Shown in pieces: positions 49,019 to 57,148 of a stretch of DNA of 64,000 nucleotides. The position numbers were made by a program, and so were the translations under genes. Within the stretch, counting starts at the first letter, position 1. Each line of letters opens with the position of its first letter. The notes below the pieces were generated by a model that did not search any database, was not told the origin of the DNA, and saw nothing but the letters and a program-made list of their open reading frames with translations. This DNA is from VXPQ01 sp965117025 (lineage in GTDB: Bacteria > Bacteroidota > Rhodothermia > Rhodothermales > VXPQ01), in NCBI GenBank assembly GCA_965117025.1, contig OZ220746.1, forward strand, positions 1,488,001 to 1,552,000. The letters run 5' to 3'.

Positions 49019-50559
49019 GCCGCAAACCGATCCGCAAAATTCTGGTCGCCAACCGGGGGGAGATCGCCGTGCGCGTCTTCCGAACGTGCCGGGAGCTGGG
49101 CCTATCGACCGTGGCTGTTTTTAGCGAGCCGGATCGCAGCGCGTTGCACGTCCGCTTCGCTGACGAAGCCTTCCCGATCGGGCCTGCTCCTGCCGCGCAG
49201 TCCTATCTTGATGCCTCGAAGATCGTCGATACGGCGCTCCGCTGTGGAGCCGACGCCATTCATCCCGGATACGGATTCCTGTCGGAGAATGCCGCTTTCG
49301 CCGAAACGTGCGCCGAGGCGGGGATCACATTTATCGGGCCGCTTCCGGAGGCCATTCGCAATATGGGGGACAAGACGAAGGCGCGGGCCCTGATGCAGCA
49401 GGCAGGCGTGCCCGTGGCGCCCGGTTCTCCGGCCATTGCGGAGAACCCGCCGCTTGATGAGGTGACGGACATGGCCGCAGAAATCGGTTTTCCCATACTG
49501 GTCAAGGCTGCTGCGGGCGGGGGCGGCAAGGGAATGCGTATCGTCCATTCCAAAGACGATCTCCAGCGGGCCGTAGCCGCCGCGCAGAGCGAAGCCCGGG
49601 CTGCGTTCGGCGACGGGCGTATTTTCATCGAGAAATACATTGAAGAGCCACGCCATATCGAGTTTCAGGTGCTGGCGGATGCGCAGGGCCATACGGTGCA
49701 TCTGTTCGAACGGGAATGCTCGATCCAGCGGCGTCATCAGAAGGTGGTTGAGGAGGCTCCCTCTCCCGTGATGACCCCGGAAGTGCGTGCGCGGATGGGG
49801 CAGGCGGCCGTCGACGCGGCGCGCGCCTGCGGATATGTGAATGCGGGAACGGTCGAGTTTCTGGTGGATGCGGACCTGAACTTTTATTTCATGGAGATGA
49901 ACACCCGTCTCCAGGTGGAGCATCCGGTGACGGAATGGATCACGGGCATTGATCTCGTAGCCGAACAGATCCGTATCGCGGAGGGGGAAACGCTCCGCAT
50001 GAAACAGGATGACCTGCACATGCACGGGCACGCCATCGAGTGCCGGGTGTATGCGGAAGATCCGGAAAACGAATTTCTTCCCGATCCGGGTACCCTGATG
50101 CGCCATGCGCCGCCCTCCGGGCCGGGCGTGCGGGTAGACGCGGGTGTGGAATCGGGCGATCGCGTGGAAATCCACTACGACCCGATGATTTCCAAGCTTA
50201 CCTCATGGGGCAGGACACGCCCGGAAGCCATCCGGCGCATGGTGCGGGCGCTGGATGAGTATGAAATAGCCGGGGTTCGCACCACCATCCCGTTTTGCCG
50301 GTATGTTATGGAACACGATGCCTACGTGTCCGGGCAATTCGACACGCACTTCGTCGCGCGTCATTTCTCCAGCGGAATCCCCGCGTCGGATGAGGAAGAC
50401 CTTATCGAAGCGGCAGCGCTGGCGGCGGCGCTGCATCACATGGGACGATCCGCTGCTTCCGGAGCGGCAGGCGGTCCCGGGAATAATGAAAACAGCCAGG
50501 GGAGCGAACGATCCGGCGCGGCAGGTAGCCGCTGGCTGGATCGCAGGGAATACCAGTAG
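49015..50559 (+). CDS. accC: biotin carboxylase subunit of an acyl-CoA carboxylase
   Basis: 514 aa. ATP-grasp biotin carboxylase: KILVANRGEIAVRVFRTCRELG at the start, HPGYGFLSENAAFAE, the glycine-rich loop AAAGGGGKGMR (about 163-173), ECSIQRRHQKVVEEAPSP and FMEMNTRLQVEHPVTE (about 297-312). It ends in a low-complexity tail (SAASGAAGGPGNN) with no biotin-carrier domain, so it works with separate BCCP and transferase subunits that are not in this window. Acetyl-CoA or propionyl-CoA carboxylase is possible. It is translationally coupled to cca through an ATGA overlap. Confidence 0.92.
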   Translation: MSRKPIRKILVANRGEIAVRVFRTCRELGLSTVAVFSEPDRSALHVRFADEAFPIGPAPAAQSYLDASKIVDTALRCGADAIHPGYGFLSENAAFAETCAEAGITFIGPLPEAIRNMGDKTKARALMQQAGVPVAPGSPAIAENPPLDEVTDMAAEIGFPILVKAAAGGGGKGMRIVHSKDDLQRAVAAAQSEARAAFGDGRIFIEKYIEEPRHIEFQVLADAQGHTVHLFERECSIQRRHQKVVEEAPSPVMTPEVRARMGQAAVDAARACGYVNAGTVEFLVDADLNFYFMEMNTRLQVEHPVTEWITGIDLVAEQIRIAEGETLRMKQDDLHMHGHAIECRVYAEDPENEFLPDPGTLMRHAPPSGPGVRVDAGVESGDRVEIHYDPMISKLTSWGRTRPEAIRRMVRALDEYEIAGVRTTIPFCRYVMEHDAYVSGQFDTHFVARHFSSGIPASDEEDLIEAAALAAALHHMGRSAASGAAGGPGNNENSQGSERSGAAGSRWLDRREYQ

Positions 50560-50571
50560 GGCGTTTTTCTT

Positions 50572-52062
50572 TTAGACGATCTGGTCCGGTCCGTACTCGA
50601 GCACCCGGCCCCGATAGCCGAACAGGCGTTTCAGCACGCGGATGAGTGCCGGCGAGTACCGCTTGATGTACCACTGGTCCGCCGCCCGCCGCACACCCAG
50701 GCCATAGGAAGGGTAGGGGTGAATGGCGTCCGAGATATGTCTCAGGGAGACGCCCCGCCGCATGGCAAGGGCTAACTCGCAGATCAGATCGCCGCCCCGG
50801 GCGCCCAGGATGGATGCCCCGAATATTTTCCCGTCGCGCGGGCGTGCGTGCACCTTGATCATGCCGTAATCCTCCCGGTCGGTGATGGCGCGGTCGATCT
50901 TGTCATACGGGAACCGGAGCGTCTCGTATTTCCTGCCTGCCGCGCGGAGCGCGTCTTCCGTGGCGCCCACATGCGCCAGTTCGGGGTCGGCATAGGTGGT
51001 CCAGGGCAAATGCGCGGCGTCGATTTTTGCAGGCGTTTTCAGCAGGGCGTTCATCGCCGCCACCTTGGCCATATGCTCGCTCATGTGCGTAAAGGCGAAC
51101 CGTCCGGTTACATCCCCGACGGCGTAGATCCCGGAGCGGGAGGTCCTGCACCGGTCGTCTACCTTGATGCCTCGTGCATCATACGCCACGCCTGCGGCTT
51201 CGAGGTCGAGCGCCGCGACATTGGGTTTCCGTCCGGCGGCCACAAGAAGCGCATCGCCATGAAGGACAAGGTTTTCGGGATTCTCGTCCGATGTTCCACC
51301 ACCTTCGATCATCACATCTATGCCGTCTCCTCGCTCCTGTACGGAGGATACGTTCGCGTTCAGCACGTACCGGATGCCCTCTTCTTCGAGGCGGGCCTGC
51401 AGCATGCCCGCGAGTTCCTCGTCGTCCCGAAAGAGAATTCGGGGCTCCCGGTCAATCACGGTGACGTCGGATCCAAGGCGCCGGAATGCCTGCGCCATTT
51501 CGGTGCCGATAGGGCCGGCTCCAAGCACGATAAGGCGCCGGGGCTGCTCGGTCAGTTCAAAGATGGTTTCGTTTGTGAGACAGGGCGCCTCCCGAAGGCC
51601 CTTGATCGGAGGAATAAAGGCCCGGCCTCCCGTAGCGATGATGAACCGGCGTGCGGAGAACCGCTCCGCCTTGCCATCCGAGGCAATCTCGATGGTTTGC
51701 GGGTTCGTGAACCGGGCGGTTCCCTGTTTCACATCGATCCCCATGTTTTCGTAAATCTCCGGGGCATCCGCCTCTTCATAAATGTGCTCGCGCAACGCGT
51801 GGACCCCCGCGATGACCTCCGAAAAATCCACCGACACCTCGCCCGTCCGAACGCCGAACTCCCCGCATCTTCGCGCGCTGTGCGCCGCATGCGCCGCGCT
51901 CAGGAGCGCTTTGCTGGGTACGCAACCGTACCAGGTACAATCGCCGCCGAGCCGGGCTTGCTCCACCATGAGGGTGCGGGCGCCGAAACTGGCGCCTACC
52001 CCCGAAGCAGTGAGGCCGGCTGCGCCGCCTCCAATGACAATGAGATCATAGTCTGTGGGCAT
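50572..52062 (-). CDS. FAD-dependent pyridine nucleotide-disulfide oxidoreductase (mercuric reductase-like)
   Basis: 496 aa. FAD-binding GGGAAG (11-16), the redox disulfide GGDCTWYGCVPSKA (C42, C47), the NAD(P)-binding LIVLGAGPIGTEMAQAF, and YAVGDVTG are intact. The C-terminal motif that holds the catalytic His-Glu pair in dihydrolipoamide dehydrogenases reads YPSYGLG here, so Tyr and Leu stand in their places. There is no metal-binding N-terminal domain and no terminal Cys pair, so it is not a true mercuric reductase. The substrate is unknown. It is the third gene after ruvA and the TfoX-like gene (16 bp gap). Confidence 0.87.
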   Translation of the reverse strand: MPTDYDLIVIGGGAAGLTASGVGASFGARTLMVEQARLGGDCTWYGCVPSKALLSAAHAAHSARRCGEFGVRTGEVSVDFSEVIAGVHALREHIYEEADAPEIYENMGIDVKQGTARFTNPQTIEIASDGKAERFSARRFIIATGGRAFIPPIKGLREAPCLTNETIFELTEQPRRLIVLGAGPIGTEMAQAFRRLGSDVTVIDREPRILFRDDEELAGMLQARLEEEGIRYVLNANVSSVQERGDGIDVMIEGGGTSDENPENLVLHGDALLVAAGRKPNVAALDLEAAGVAYDARGIKVDDRCRTSRSGIYAVGDVTGRFAFTHMSEHMAKVAAMNALLKTPAKIDAAHLPWTTYADPELAHVGATEDALRAAGRKYETLRFPYDKIDRAITDREDYGMIKVHARPRDGKIFGASILGARGGDLICELALAMRRGVSLRHISDAIHPYPSYGLGVRRAADQWYIKRYSPALIRVLKRLFGYRGRVLEYGPDQIV

Positions 52063-52078
52063 CGTACAGGCTGATTTT

Positions 52079-52354
52079 TCAGGATTTAAAAGGTGCTACA
52101 TCCAACCGGGTATCCGCCTCGCGTTTGAGTGCGGCCTTGCGCTCCGGGCCGAGTGCGTTCCAGTGTTTTCCGGAAAGCGCGCCATCCAGCGCGTAAAGCA
52201 GCAGGATCGTGACCTGCCCCGGTCTTTGGTGCTTGAGTATTTTGTAGGCCATAACCGCACCAATGGCTTCAAGATCGGCGCGCGTATGGATGCCTATATC
52301 GTGCAGCCATGCGGCGCTCTTCGGGCCGATGTTTTTCAGGTTTTCGACATCCAT
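52079..52354 (-). CDS. TfoX C-terminal domain protein
   Basis: 91 aa, consisting only of the helix-hairpin-helix-like TfoX/Sxy C-terminal domain: LKNIGPKSAAWLHDIGIHTRADLEAIGAVMAYKIL, then LLLYALDGALSGKHWNAL. The N-terminal TfoX half that accompanies it in competence regulators is absent. Stand-alone versions are widespread and their role is unknown. It lies 21 bp after ruvA, another protein using helix-hairpin-helix DNA contacts. Confidence 0.88.
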   Translation of the reverse strand: MDVENLKNIGPKSAAWLHDIGIHTRADLEAIGAVMAYKILKHQRPGQVTILLLYALDGALSGKHWNALGPERKAALKREADTRLDVAPFKS

Positions 52355-52375
52355 GATATTTGATAACGATCAGGC

Positions 52376-52984
52376 CTAATGCTCCCTCAGCACGAGCCGC
52401 ACCATGTCCTCGACGGTCCCGGTTTCGGGATGGCGCTGGAGAATTTTCCGGAGGGCTTTTTCGGCGGCAGCCCGCGTGTACCCGAGCGATTCGAGGGCGG
52501 CCAGCGCATCGATACGCGCGGATCGATCCGGACCGGACGCGCCTTCTCCGTCTGCCGGCGCACCTGGCTCCGGCCATTCCATCGCCGCAAAACGGTCCTG
52601 CAACTCCACAATCATGCGCTGGGCCATTTTGCGTCCGACCCCCGGAATCCTCGTCAGTATCCCCTCGTCCCCATGCATGACATAGGTCCGGAGATCATCC
52701 GGGCGCATCACCGAAAGGGCAGCCAGCGCCAGTTTCGGCCCGATGCCCGAGACGTTCAGCATCACCTCGAACACCTGTTTTTCCCGTTCGGAAAAAAATC
52801 CGTACAGCAGCGCCGCATCCTCCCGCACATGAAAGTGGGTAAAAAGACGCACCGGCTTGTGGACCTCCGGCAGGCGCTCGAAGGTCGAGGTGGTGACAAG
52901 CAGTTCGTACCCCACGCCCTGCACATCGACCACGGCGCGCGTGGGCTGCTTCTCGACAAGTTGACCGGCAATATAGGCGTACAT
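52376..52984 (-). CDS. ruvA: Holliday junction branch migration protein RuvA
   Basis: 202 aa, standard length. The N-terminal OB fold (MYAYIAGQLVEK to about 62), the two helix-hairpin-helix motifs (LNVSGIGPKLALAAL and LTRIPGVGRKMAQRMIVEL) and the C-terminal RuvB-contact domain (DALAALESLGYTRAAAEKAL) are all present. It binds four-way junctions as a tetramer and positions RuvB. ruvB and ruvC are not in this window. It heads the ruvA, TfoX-like and oxidoreductase series. Confidence 0.95.
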   Translation of the reverse strand: MYAYIAGQLVEKQPTRAVVDVQGVGYELLVTTSTFERLPEVHKPVRLFTHFHVREDAALLYGFFSEREKQVFEVMLNVSGIGPKLALAALSVMRPDDLRTYVMHGDEGILTRIPGVGRKMAQRMIVELQDRFAAMEWPEPGAPADGEGASGPDRSARIDALAALESLGYTRAAAEKALRKILQRHPETGTVEDMVRLVLREH

Positions 52985-53044
52985 GGCTGCTGGCAGGTGC
53001 TTCTCATACAGGACGAAGCACGCTAAACGTCGCGTATTTCGACC

Positions 53045-53067
53045 ATCTATGCAATATATGCATAGAT
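53045..53067. promoter_or_regulatory. perfect palindrome upstream of the amidohydrolase gene
   Basis: ATCTATGCA (53045-53053), ATATA, TGCATAGAT (53059-53067): a 9-bp perfect dyad. It is followed by TATGCAAAATATG (53080-53092) and TATATAAC (53093-53100), a possible -10. It lies between divergent ruvA and amidohydrolase genes and looks like an operator. Confidence 0.5.
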
Positions 53068-53185
53068 AGGGCCTTCTTTATGCAAAATATGTATATAACG
53101 ATTTTGTGAGACGATTCGTTCGGGGGTTCGTATACTATTTCCTTCACGACACCTCTGTCTCAATCTACCTATGGAGGTCGATACG

Positions 53186-54508
53186 ATGCGTCAAGTTACG
53201 TCATTCCTTGCGATGGTGTGCATGTTCGTTGCAAGTATCATCACCCCCCGTCTCGCCCAGGCCCAGATCGCATTCGAGCATGTCCATGTTCTGCCCATGA
53301 CGGATGAAGAAGTACGGACCGACTGGACCGTGCTCGTGGAAGGCGACCGGATTACGGCAGCCGGCCCTGCTGAGGAAGTGGAGGTCCCGGCGACGGCAGA
53401 ACGAATCGACGGAACAGGGAAATACCTGATTCCCGGTCTGGCCGAAATGCACGGGCACGTACCCTCCCCGAACGATGGCGACGAATACATTGCGTCCCTT
53501 ATGTTTCTGTACATCGCCAATGGGGTCACGACCGTACGCGGCCTGCTTGGAGAACCGGGCCAACTGGCGCTGAAGGACGCCACGGCGGACGGAAGCCTCC
53601 TTGGCCCGGCGCTGTATCTTGCAGGCCCGGCCTTCAACGGCGGGACTGTTTCTTCGCCGGAACAAGCGGACCGGCGCGTACGAGAGCAAGTGGCCGAAGG
53701 ATGGGATTATCTGAAGGTGCTTCCGGGGATGACCCTTGAGGAATTCGACGCCATGGCCATGGCCGCGAACGAAGAAGGCATTCCCTTTATCGGACATGTC
53801 ACCGCCGAGGCGGGACTTCTCCACACCATCGAAATGGGGCAGCAAACGATCGACCACCTGGACGGCTACATAGAATATCTGAGAGGCGAAGGAGACACCA
53901 TCGATCCGGAACGCCTCGAAACCGCCATCGCCATGACGAAGGAATACGGGGTATGGGTCATTCCGACCATGGCGCTCTGGGAAACCATCCTTGGCGTACC
54001 GTCCACCGCAGATATGGCGGATTATGAAGAACTGCAATATATGCCGCCGGATATGGTGGCTTCGTGGGGCCGGTCCCAGGATCGGCGGCGGGCAGGAAGC
54101 GGGTTCAGCCAGGAGCGCCAGGACCTGATTGCAGCCCAGCGCATCGACCTGCTGAGAGCGCTCAACGAGGCCGGCGCACGTATTCTCCTGGGCACGGATT
54201 CCCCGCAGGTGTTCAGCGTGCCGGGTTTTGCGCTGTTGCGCGAACTGCCGTTCATGGTGGACGCAGGCATGTCGCCGTACGAAATCCTTGTTTCCGGAAC
54301 CCGGGCGGTCGGGGACTACCTGCACGAAGAGGACACGTTCGGAACGATTACAGCGGGAAGCCGGGCGGATCTCATCCTGCTCAACAGCAACCCTCTTGAG
54401 GATGTGATGCGCGTGTTCGACCGGGCCGGGGTGATGGCGCGCGGGCAGTGGGTGTCCGAATCGGATATACAGGAACGCCTCGCGGAGATTGCGGCGGGAT
54501 ACCAGTAG
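53186..54508 (+). CDS. secreted amidohydrolase-family metal hydrolase
   Basis: 440 aa from ATG 53186, chosen because GGAGG stands 8 bases before it; an ATG at 53171 is in frame. Signal peptide to about residue 27 (RLAQAQ). The amidohydrolase fold is seen in GTGKYLIPGLAEMHGHV (metal ligands HxH), FIGHVTAEAG, TIDHLDGYIEY and LLGTDSPQ, with the terminal beta-sandwich GTITAGSRADLILLNSNPLEDV. Relatives include imidazolonepropionase-like and prolidase-type enzymes; the substrate is not deducible. It is exported to the periplasm. Confidence 0.88.
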   Translation: MRQVTSFLAMVCMFVASIITPRLAQAQIAFEHVHVLPMTDEEVRTDWTVLVEGDRITAAGPAEEVEVPATAERIDGTGKYLIPGLAEMHGHVPSPNDGDEYIASLMFLYIANGVTTVRGLLGEPGQLALKDATADGSLLGPALYLAGPAFNGGTVSSPEQADRRVREQVAEGWDYLKVLPGMTLEEFDAMAMAANEEGIPFIGHVTAEAGLLHTIEMGQQTIDHLDGYIEYLRGEGDTIDPERLETAIAMTKEYGVWVIPTMALWETILGVPSTADMADYEELQYMPPDMVASWGRSQDRRRAGSGFSQERQDLIAAQRIDLLRALNEAGARILLGTDSPQVFSVPGFALLRELPFMVDAGMSPYEILVSGTRAVGDYLHEEDTFGTITAGSRADLILLNSNPLEDVMRVFDRAGVMARGQWVSESDIQERLAEIAAGYQ

Positions 54509-54538
54509 GATCCCGAAGTACGCCGCGAATACGCTCTT

Positions 54539-55201
54539 TTACCGCTTCCGCACCAGCGTGACGCCGTCTGCAATGGGCAGCATGCAGCAGTCCACGCGGT
54601 CGTCGTGCGCGATGGCGGCGTTAAGCGCCACAATGGCGCGGGTGCTGGCGTCGTCTTCGGCAGGATTGAGGACACGGCCATCGCGCAACACGTTGTCCAG
54701 GGCCGCGACGCCTCCCGGGCGCAGGAGCTGCAGGATCAGTTCGTAGTAGACGCCGTACGATTCCTTGTCGGCGTCAATGAATGCAAAATCGTATGTGCCT
54801 GCGCGCGCTTCGTCAAGCAACGCCCGCAACGTATCCGCTGCATCTCCTGGACGGAATTCGATTTTGTCCTCCACGCCCGCTTCGCGCCAGTTGCGCCGGG
54901 CTATGCGCGCATAGTCCTCGCTCACATCGCACGCCGTCAGGAGGCCGTCGTCCGGAAGCGCCTGGGCGACCACAATGGAACTGTATCCGGTGAATACGCC
55001 GACTTCGAGGGCGCGTCGGGCGCCGGTCATGCGTACGAGCATCGCCATGAACGCCCCCTGTTCCGGGGCAATCTGCATCTGGGCCTCCTCCATGGACGCG
55101 GTCTCTTCCCGCAATCGCCGCAACACGTCGCTCTCGCGCACGGCGTGACGGACCAGGTATTCATGGAGTTCGGGGGAAAGCCCTATGCTTCGGTTCGACA
55201 T
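54539..55201 (-). CDS. SAM-dependent O-methyltransferase (Methyltransf_3 family)
   Basis: 220 aa. The SAM-binding motif ALEVGVFTGYSSIVVAQAL (about 63-81), DVSEDYARIARRNW, the metal-ligand motif FAFIDADKESY and ALDNVLRDG are typical of caffeoyl-CoA/catechol O-methyltransferase relatives, which need a divalent cation. Bacterial members methylate catechols or similar small molecules; some act on tRNA (TrmR). The substrate is unknown. It is 41 bp downstream of pgm on the same strand. Confidence 0.9.
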   Translation of the reverse strand: MSNRSIGLSPELHEYLVRHAVRESDVLRRLREETASMEEAQMQIAPEQGAFMAMLVRMTGARRALEVGVFTGYSSIVVAQALPDDGLLTACDVSEDYARIARRNWREAGVEDKIEFRPGDAADTLRALLDEARAGTYDFAFIDADKESYGVYYELILQLLRPGGVAALDNVLRDGRVLNPAEDDASTRAIVALNAAIAHDDRVDCCMLPIADGVTLVRKR

Positions 55202-55242
55202 GGAGGAAACAGGTTATATGTGAAAATGGATACGCTCCTCTC

Positions 55243-56895
55243 CTACACGCCCGCATCCTCGAACACGCGCCGGACCATAGCCTGCGCCTCCTCCTGGATC
55301 TGCCGGAGATGCGCTTCCCCGAGAAAACTCTCCGCATAAATCTTGTACAATTCTTCCGTACCGGAGGGTCTTGCGGCAAACCACCCGTTCTCCGTAACCA
55401 CCTTGAGACCGCCGATCGGAGCATCGTTACCCGGCGCCCGCGTGAGCTTCGCGGCAATCGGCTCGCCGGCAAGCCCGGCAGCGGTCACCTGTTCGGGAGA
55501 AAGACCCGCAAGCACCGCCTTCTGCAAGCGGGTGGCGGGCGCATCCATGCGTTCGTATACGGGAGATCCGAAACGGTCCTCCAGAACCGCATAGTGTTCA
55601 GCGGGGTCTTTGCCCGTCACAGCGGTTATCTCCGCGGCAAGGAGATTGAGAATGATACCATCCTTGTCAGTCGTCCATACCGAACCGTCCTTGCGCAGGA
55701 ACGACGCCCCGGCGCTCTCCTCTCCGCCAAAACCGTAGGACCCATCGACCAGCCCGTCCACGAACCACTTGAACCCCACCGGGACTTCCGCAAGCCGCCG
55801 TCCCAGGCCGTCAGCCACCCGGTCAATCATGGAACTGGATACAAGGGTCTTGCCGATCGCTGCGGTTCCGGGCCAGCGCGGGCGATGTTGGAACAGGTAT
55901 CCGATCGCGACGGACAGGTAATGATTGGGACGCATCAATCCGCTTGTCTTCGTCACGACGCCATGCCGGTCAAAATCAGGATCGTTGCCGAACGCGATAT
56001 CGAACCGGTCTTTCAGCCCGACCAGGCTTGCCATGGCGTACGGCGAGGAACAATCCATGCGGATTTTGCCATCCCTGTCGAGCGTCATGAACGAAAAGGT
56101 CGGATCCAGGACGGGGTTGACCACCTCGATGTCGAGCCCGTACCGGTCCGCAACCGGCTCCCAGTACGCCGCCCCCGCCCCGCCCATGGGATCGGCGCCG
56201 ATCTTCAGACCGGAGGACGCAATGGCTTCCATGTCCAGCACCCGGGCGAGGTCCTCCACATACGGTGTCATAAAATCGATTTCCCGGGTCGTATCGGCCT
56301 TGCGGGCCTGCATGATCGTCATGCGGCGGACCCCCTGTAAACCGGTTTCGAGGAGTTCGTTCGCCCGATCCTGGATCTGCCCGGTCGTTGCCGCATCGGC
56401 AGGCCCCCCTGTAGGCGGATTATACTTGAACCCTCCGTCCTCCGGGGGATTATGGGACGGGGTGATGATCACACCGTCCGCAAGACCATCTGTGCGGTGT
56501 GCATTGTACCGGAGAATAGCATGGGACAGCACCGGCGTGGGCGTGTAGCCCTGCCCCTCTTCCACGTGTACGGTCACCCCGTTGGCCGCAAACACTTCGA
56601 GGGCTGTTGTAAAGGCAGCTTCCGACAAGGCATGGGTATCCATACCGATAAGGAGCGGGCCATCGATTCCGTTTGCGGCGCGCACTTCGGCGGTGGCCTG
56701 ACATATCGCAGCAATGTGGTCGTCGTTGAACGACCCCCTGGCCGAAGTGCCCCGATGTCCCGACGTACCGAACGCCACGCGCTGCTCCGGTTCCCGGGGA
56801 TCCGGCCTGACCGAAAAATAGGCGGCGATCAGCCGGGGAATGTGGACGACGAGGTCGGGGGGAACAGGCTTCCCCGCAAGGGCATGGTGCGCCAT
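55243..56895 (-). CDS. pgm: phosphoglucomutase (alpha-D-glucose-specific)
   Basis: 550 aa, the usual length. FGTSGHRGTS near residue 42, the phosphoserine loop VIITPSHNPPEDGGFKYNPPTGG (about 141-163), the metal loop GNDPDFDRHGVVT, the sugar loop GGEESAGASFLRKDGS and the terminal phosphate loop ARPSGTEELYKIYAES are intact. It interconverts glucose 1- and 6-phosphate for glycogen, trehalose and envelope sugar synthesis. It is divergent from the PorX-like gene. Confidence 0.94.
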   Translation of the reverse strand: MAHHALAGKPVPPDLVVHIPRLIAAYFSVRPDPREPEQRVAFGTSGHRGTSARGSFNDDHIAAICQATAEVRAANGIDGPLLIGMDTHALSEAAFTTALEVFAANGVTVHVEEGQGYTPTPVLSHAILRYNAHRTDGLADGVIITPSHNPPEDGGFKYNPPTGGPADAATTGQIQDRANELLETGLQGVRRMTIMQARKADTTREIDFMTPYVEDLARVLDMEAIASSGLKIGADPMGGAGAAYWEPVADRYGLDIEVVNPVLDPTFSFMTLDRDGKIRMDCSSPYAMASLVGLKDRFDIAFGNDPDFDRHGVVTKTSGLMRPNHYLSVAIGYLFQHRPRWPGTAAIGKTLVSSSMIDRVADGLGRRLAEVPVGFKWFVDGLVDGSYGFGGEESAGASFLRKDGSVWTTDKDGIILNLLAAEITAVTGKDPAEHYAVLEDRFGSPVYERMDAPATRLQKAVLAGLSPEQVTAAGLAGEPIAAKLTRAPGNDAPIGGLKVVTENGWFAARPSGTEELYKIYAESFLGEAHLRQIQEEAQAMVRRVFEDAGV

Positions 56896-56965
56896 GGTCC
56901 GGTAGAACGTAAGCGTATGTGCGTCAGGGATACGTAGTGCCGGGCATAAGGTACGACAATGTTAC

Positions 56966-57100
56966 GGATACTCTGAGCTTTGCGGCCTTAATCAGCGTAT
57001 CCTTACTTTTCCAGAGGAACACGAAGCGCCTTCCCGAATGTATGAAAGCCGGTTGCGAAGTACGGAAAACGCAACGCGAACATACTAAAGGATACTCTGC
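56966..57100. repeat. intergenic inverted-repeat motif cluster (element B)
   Basis: GGATACTCTGA (56966-56976) faces TCAGCGTATCC (56992-57002), forming a stem with one internal mismatch, and a third copy GGATACTCTG lies at 57090-57099. The arms are the same sequence as in element A at 26451-26548. This cluster lies between pgm and the PorX-like gene, upstream of both. Confidence 0.6.
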
Positions 57101-57148
57101 ACGGCGCCCCCGCCGCGCATCGCAGCAAGCGCCCATACGCACAACCCT

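Noticed and set aside
50572..52062. Mercury resistance gene (merA)
   Set aside because: No HMA domain, no C-terminal Cys pair and no mer neighbours.
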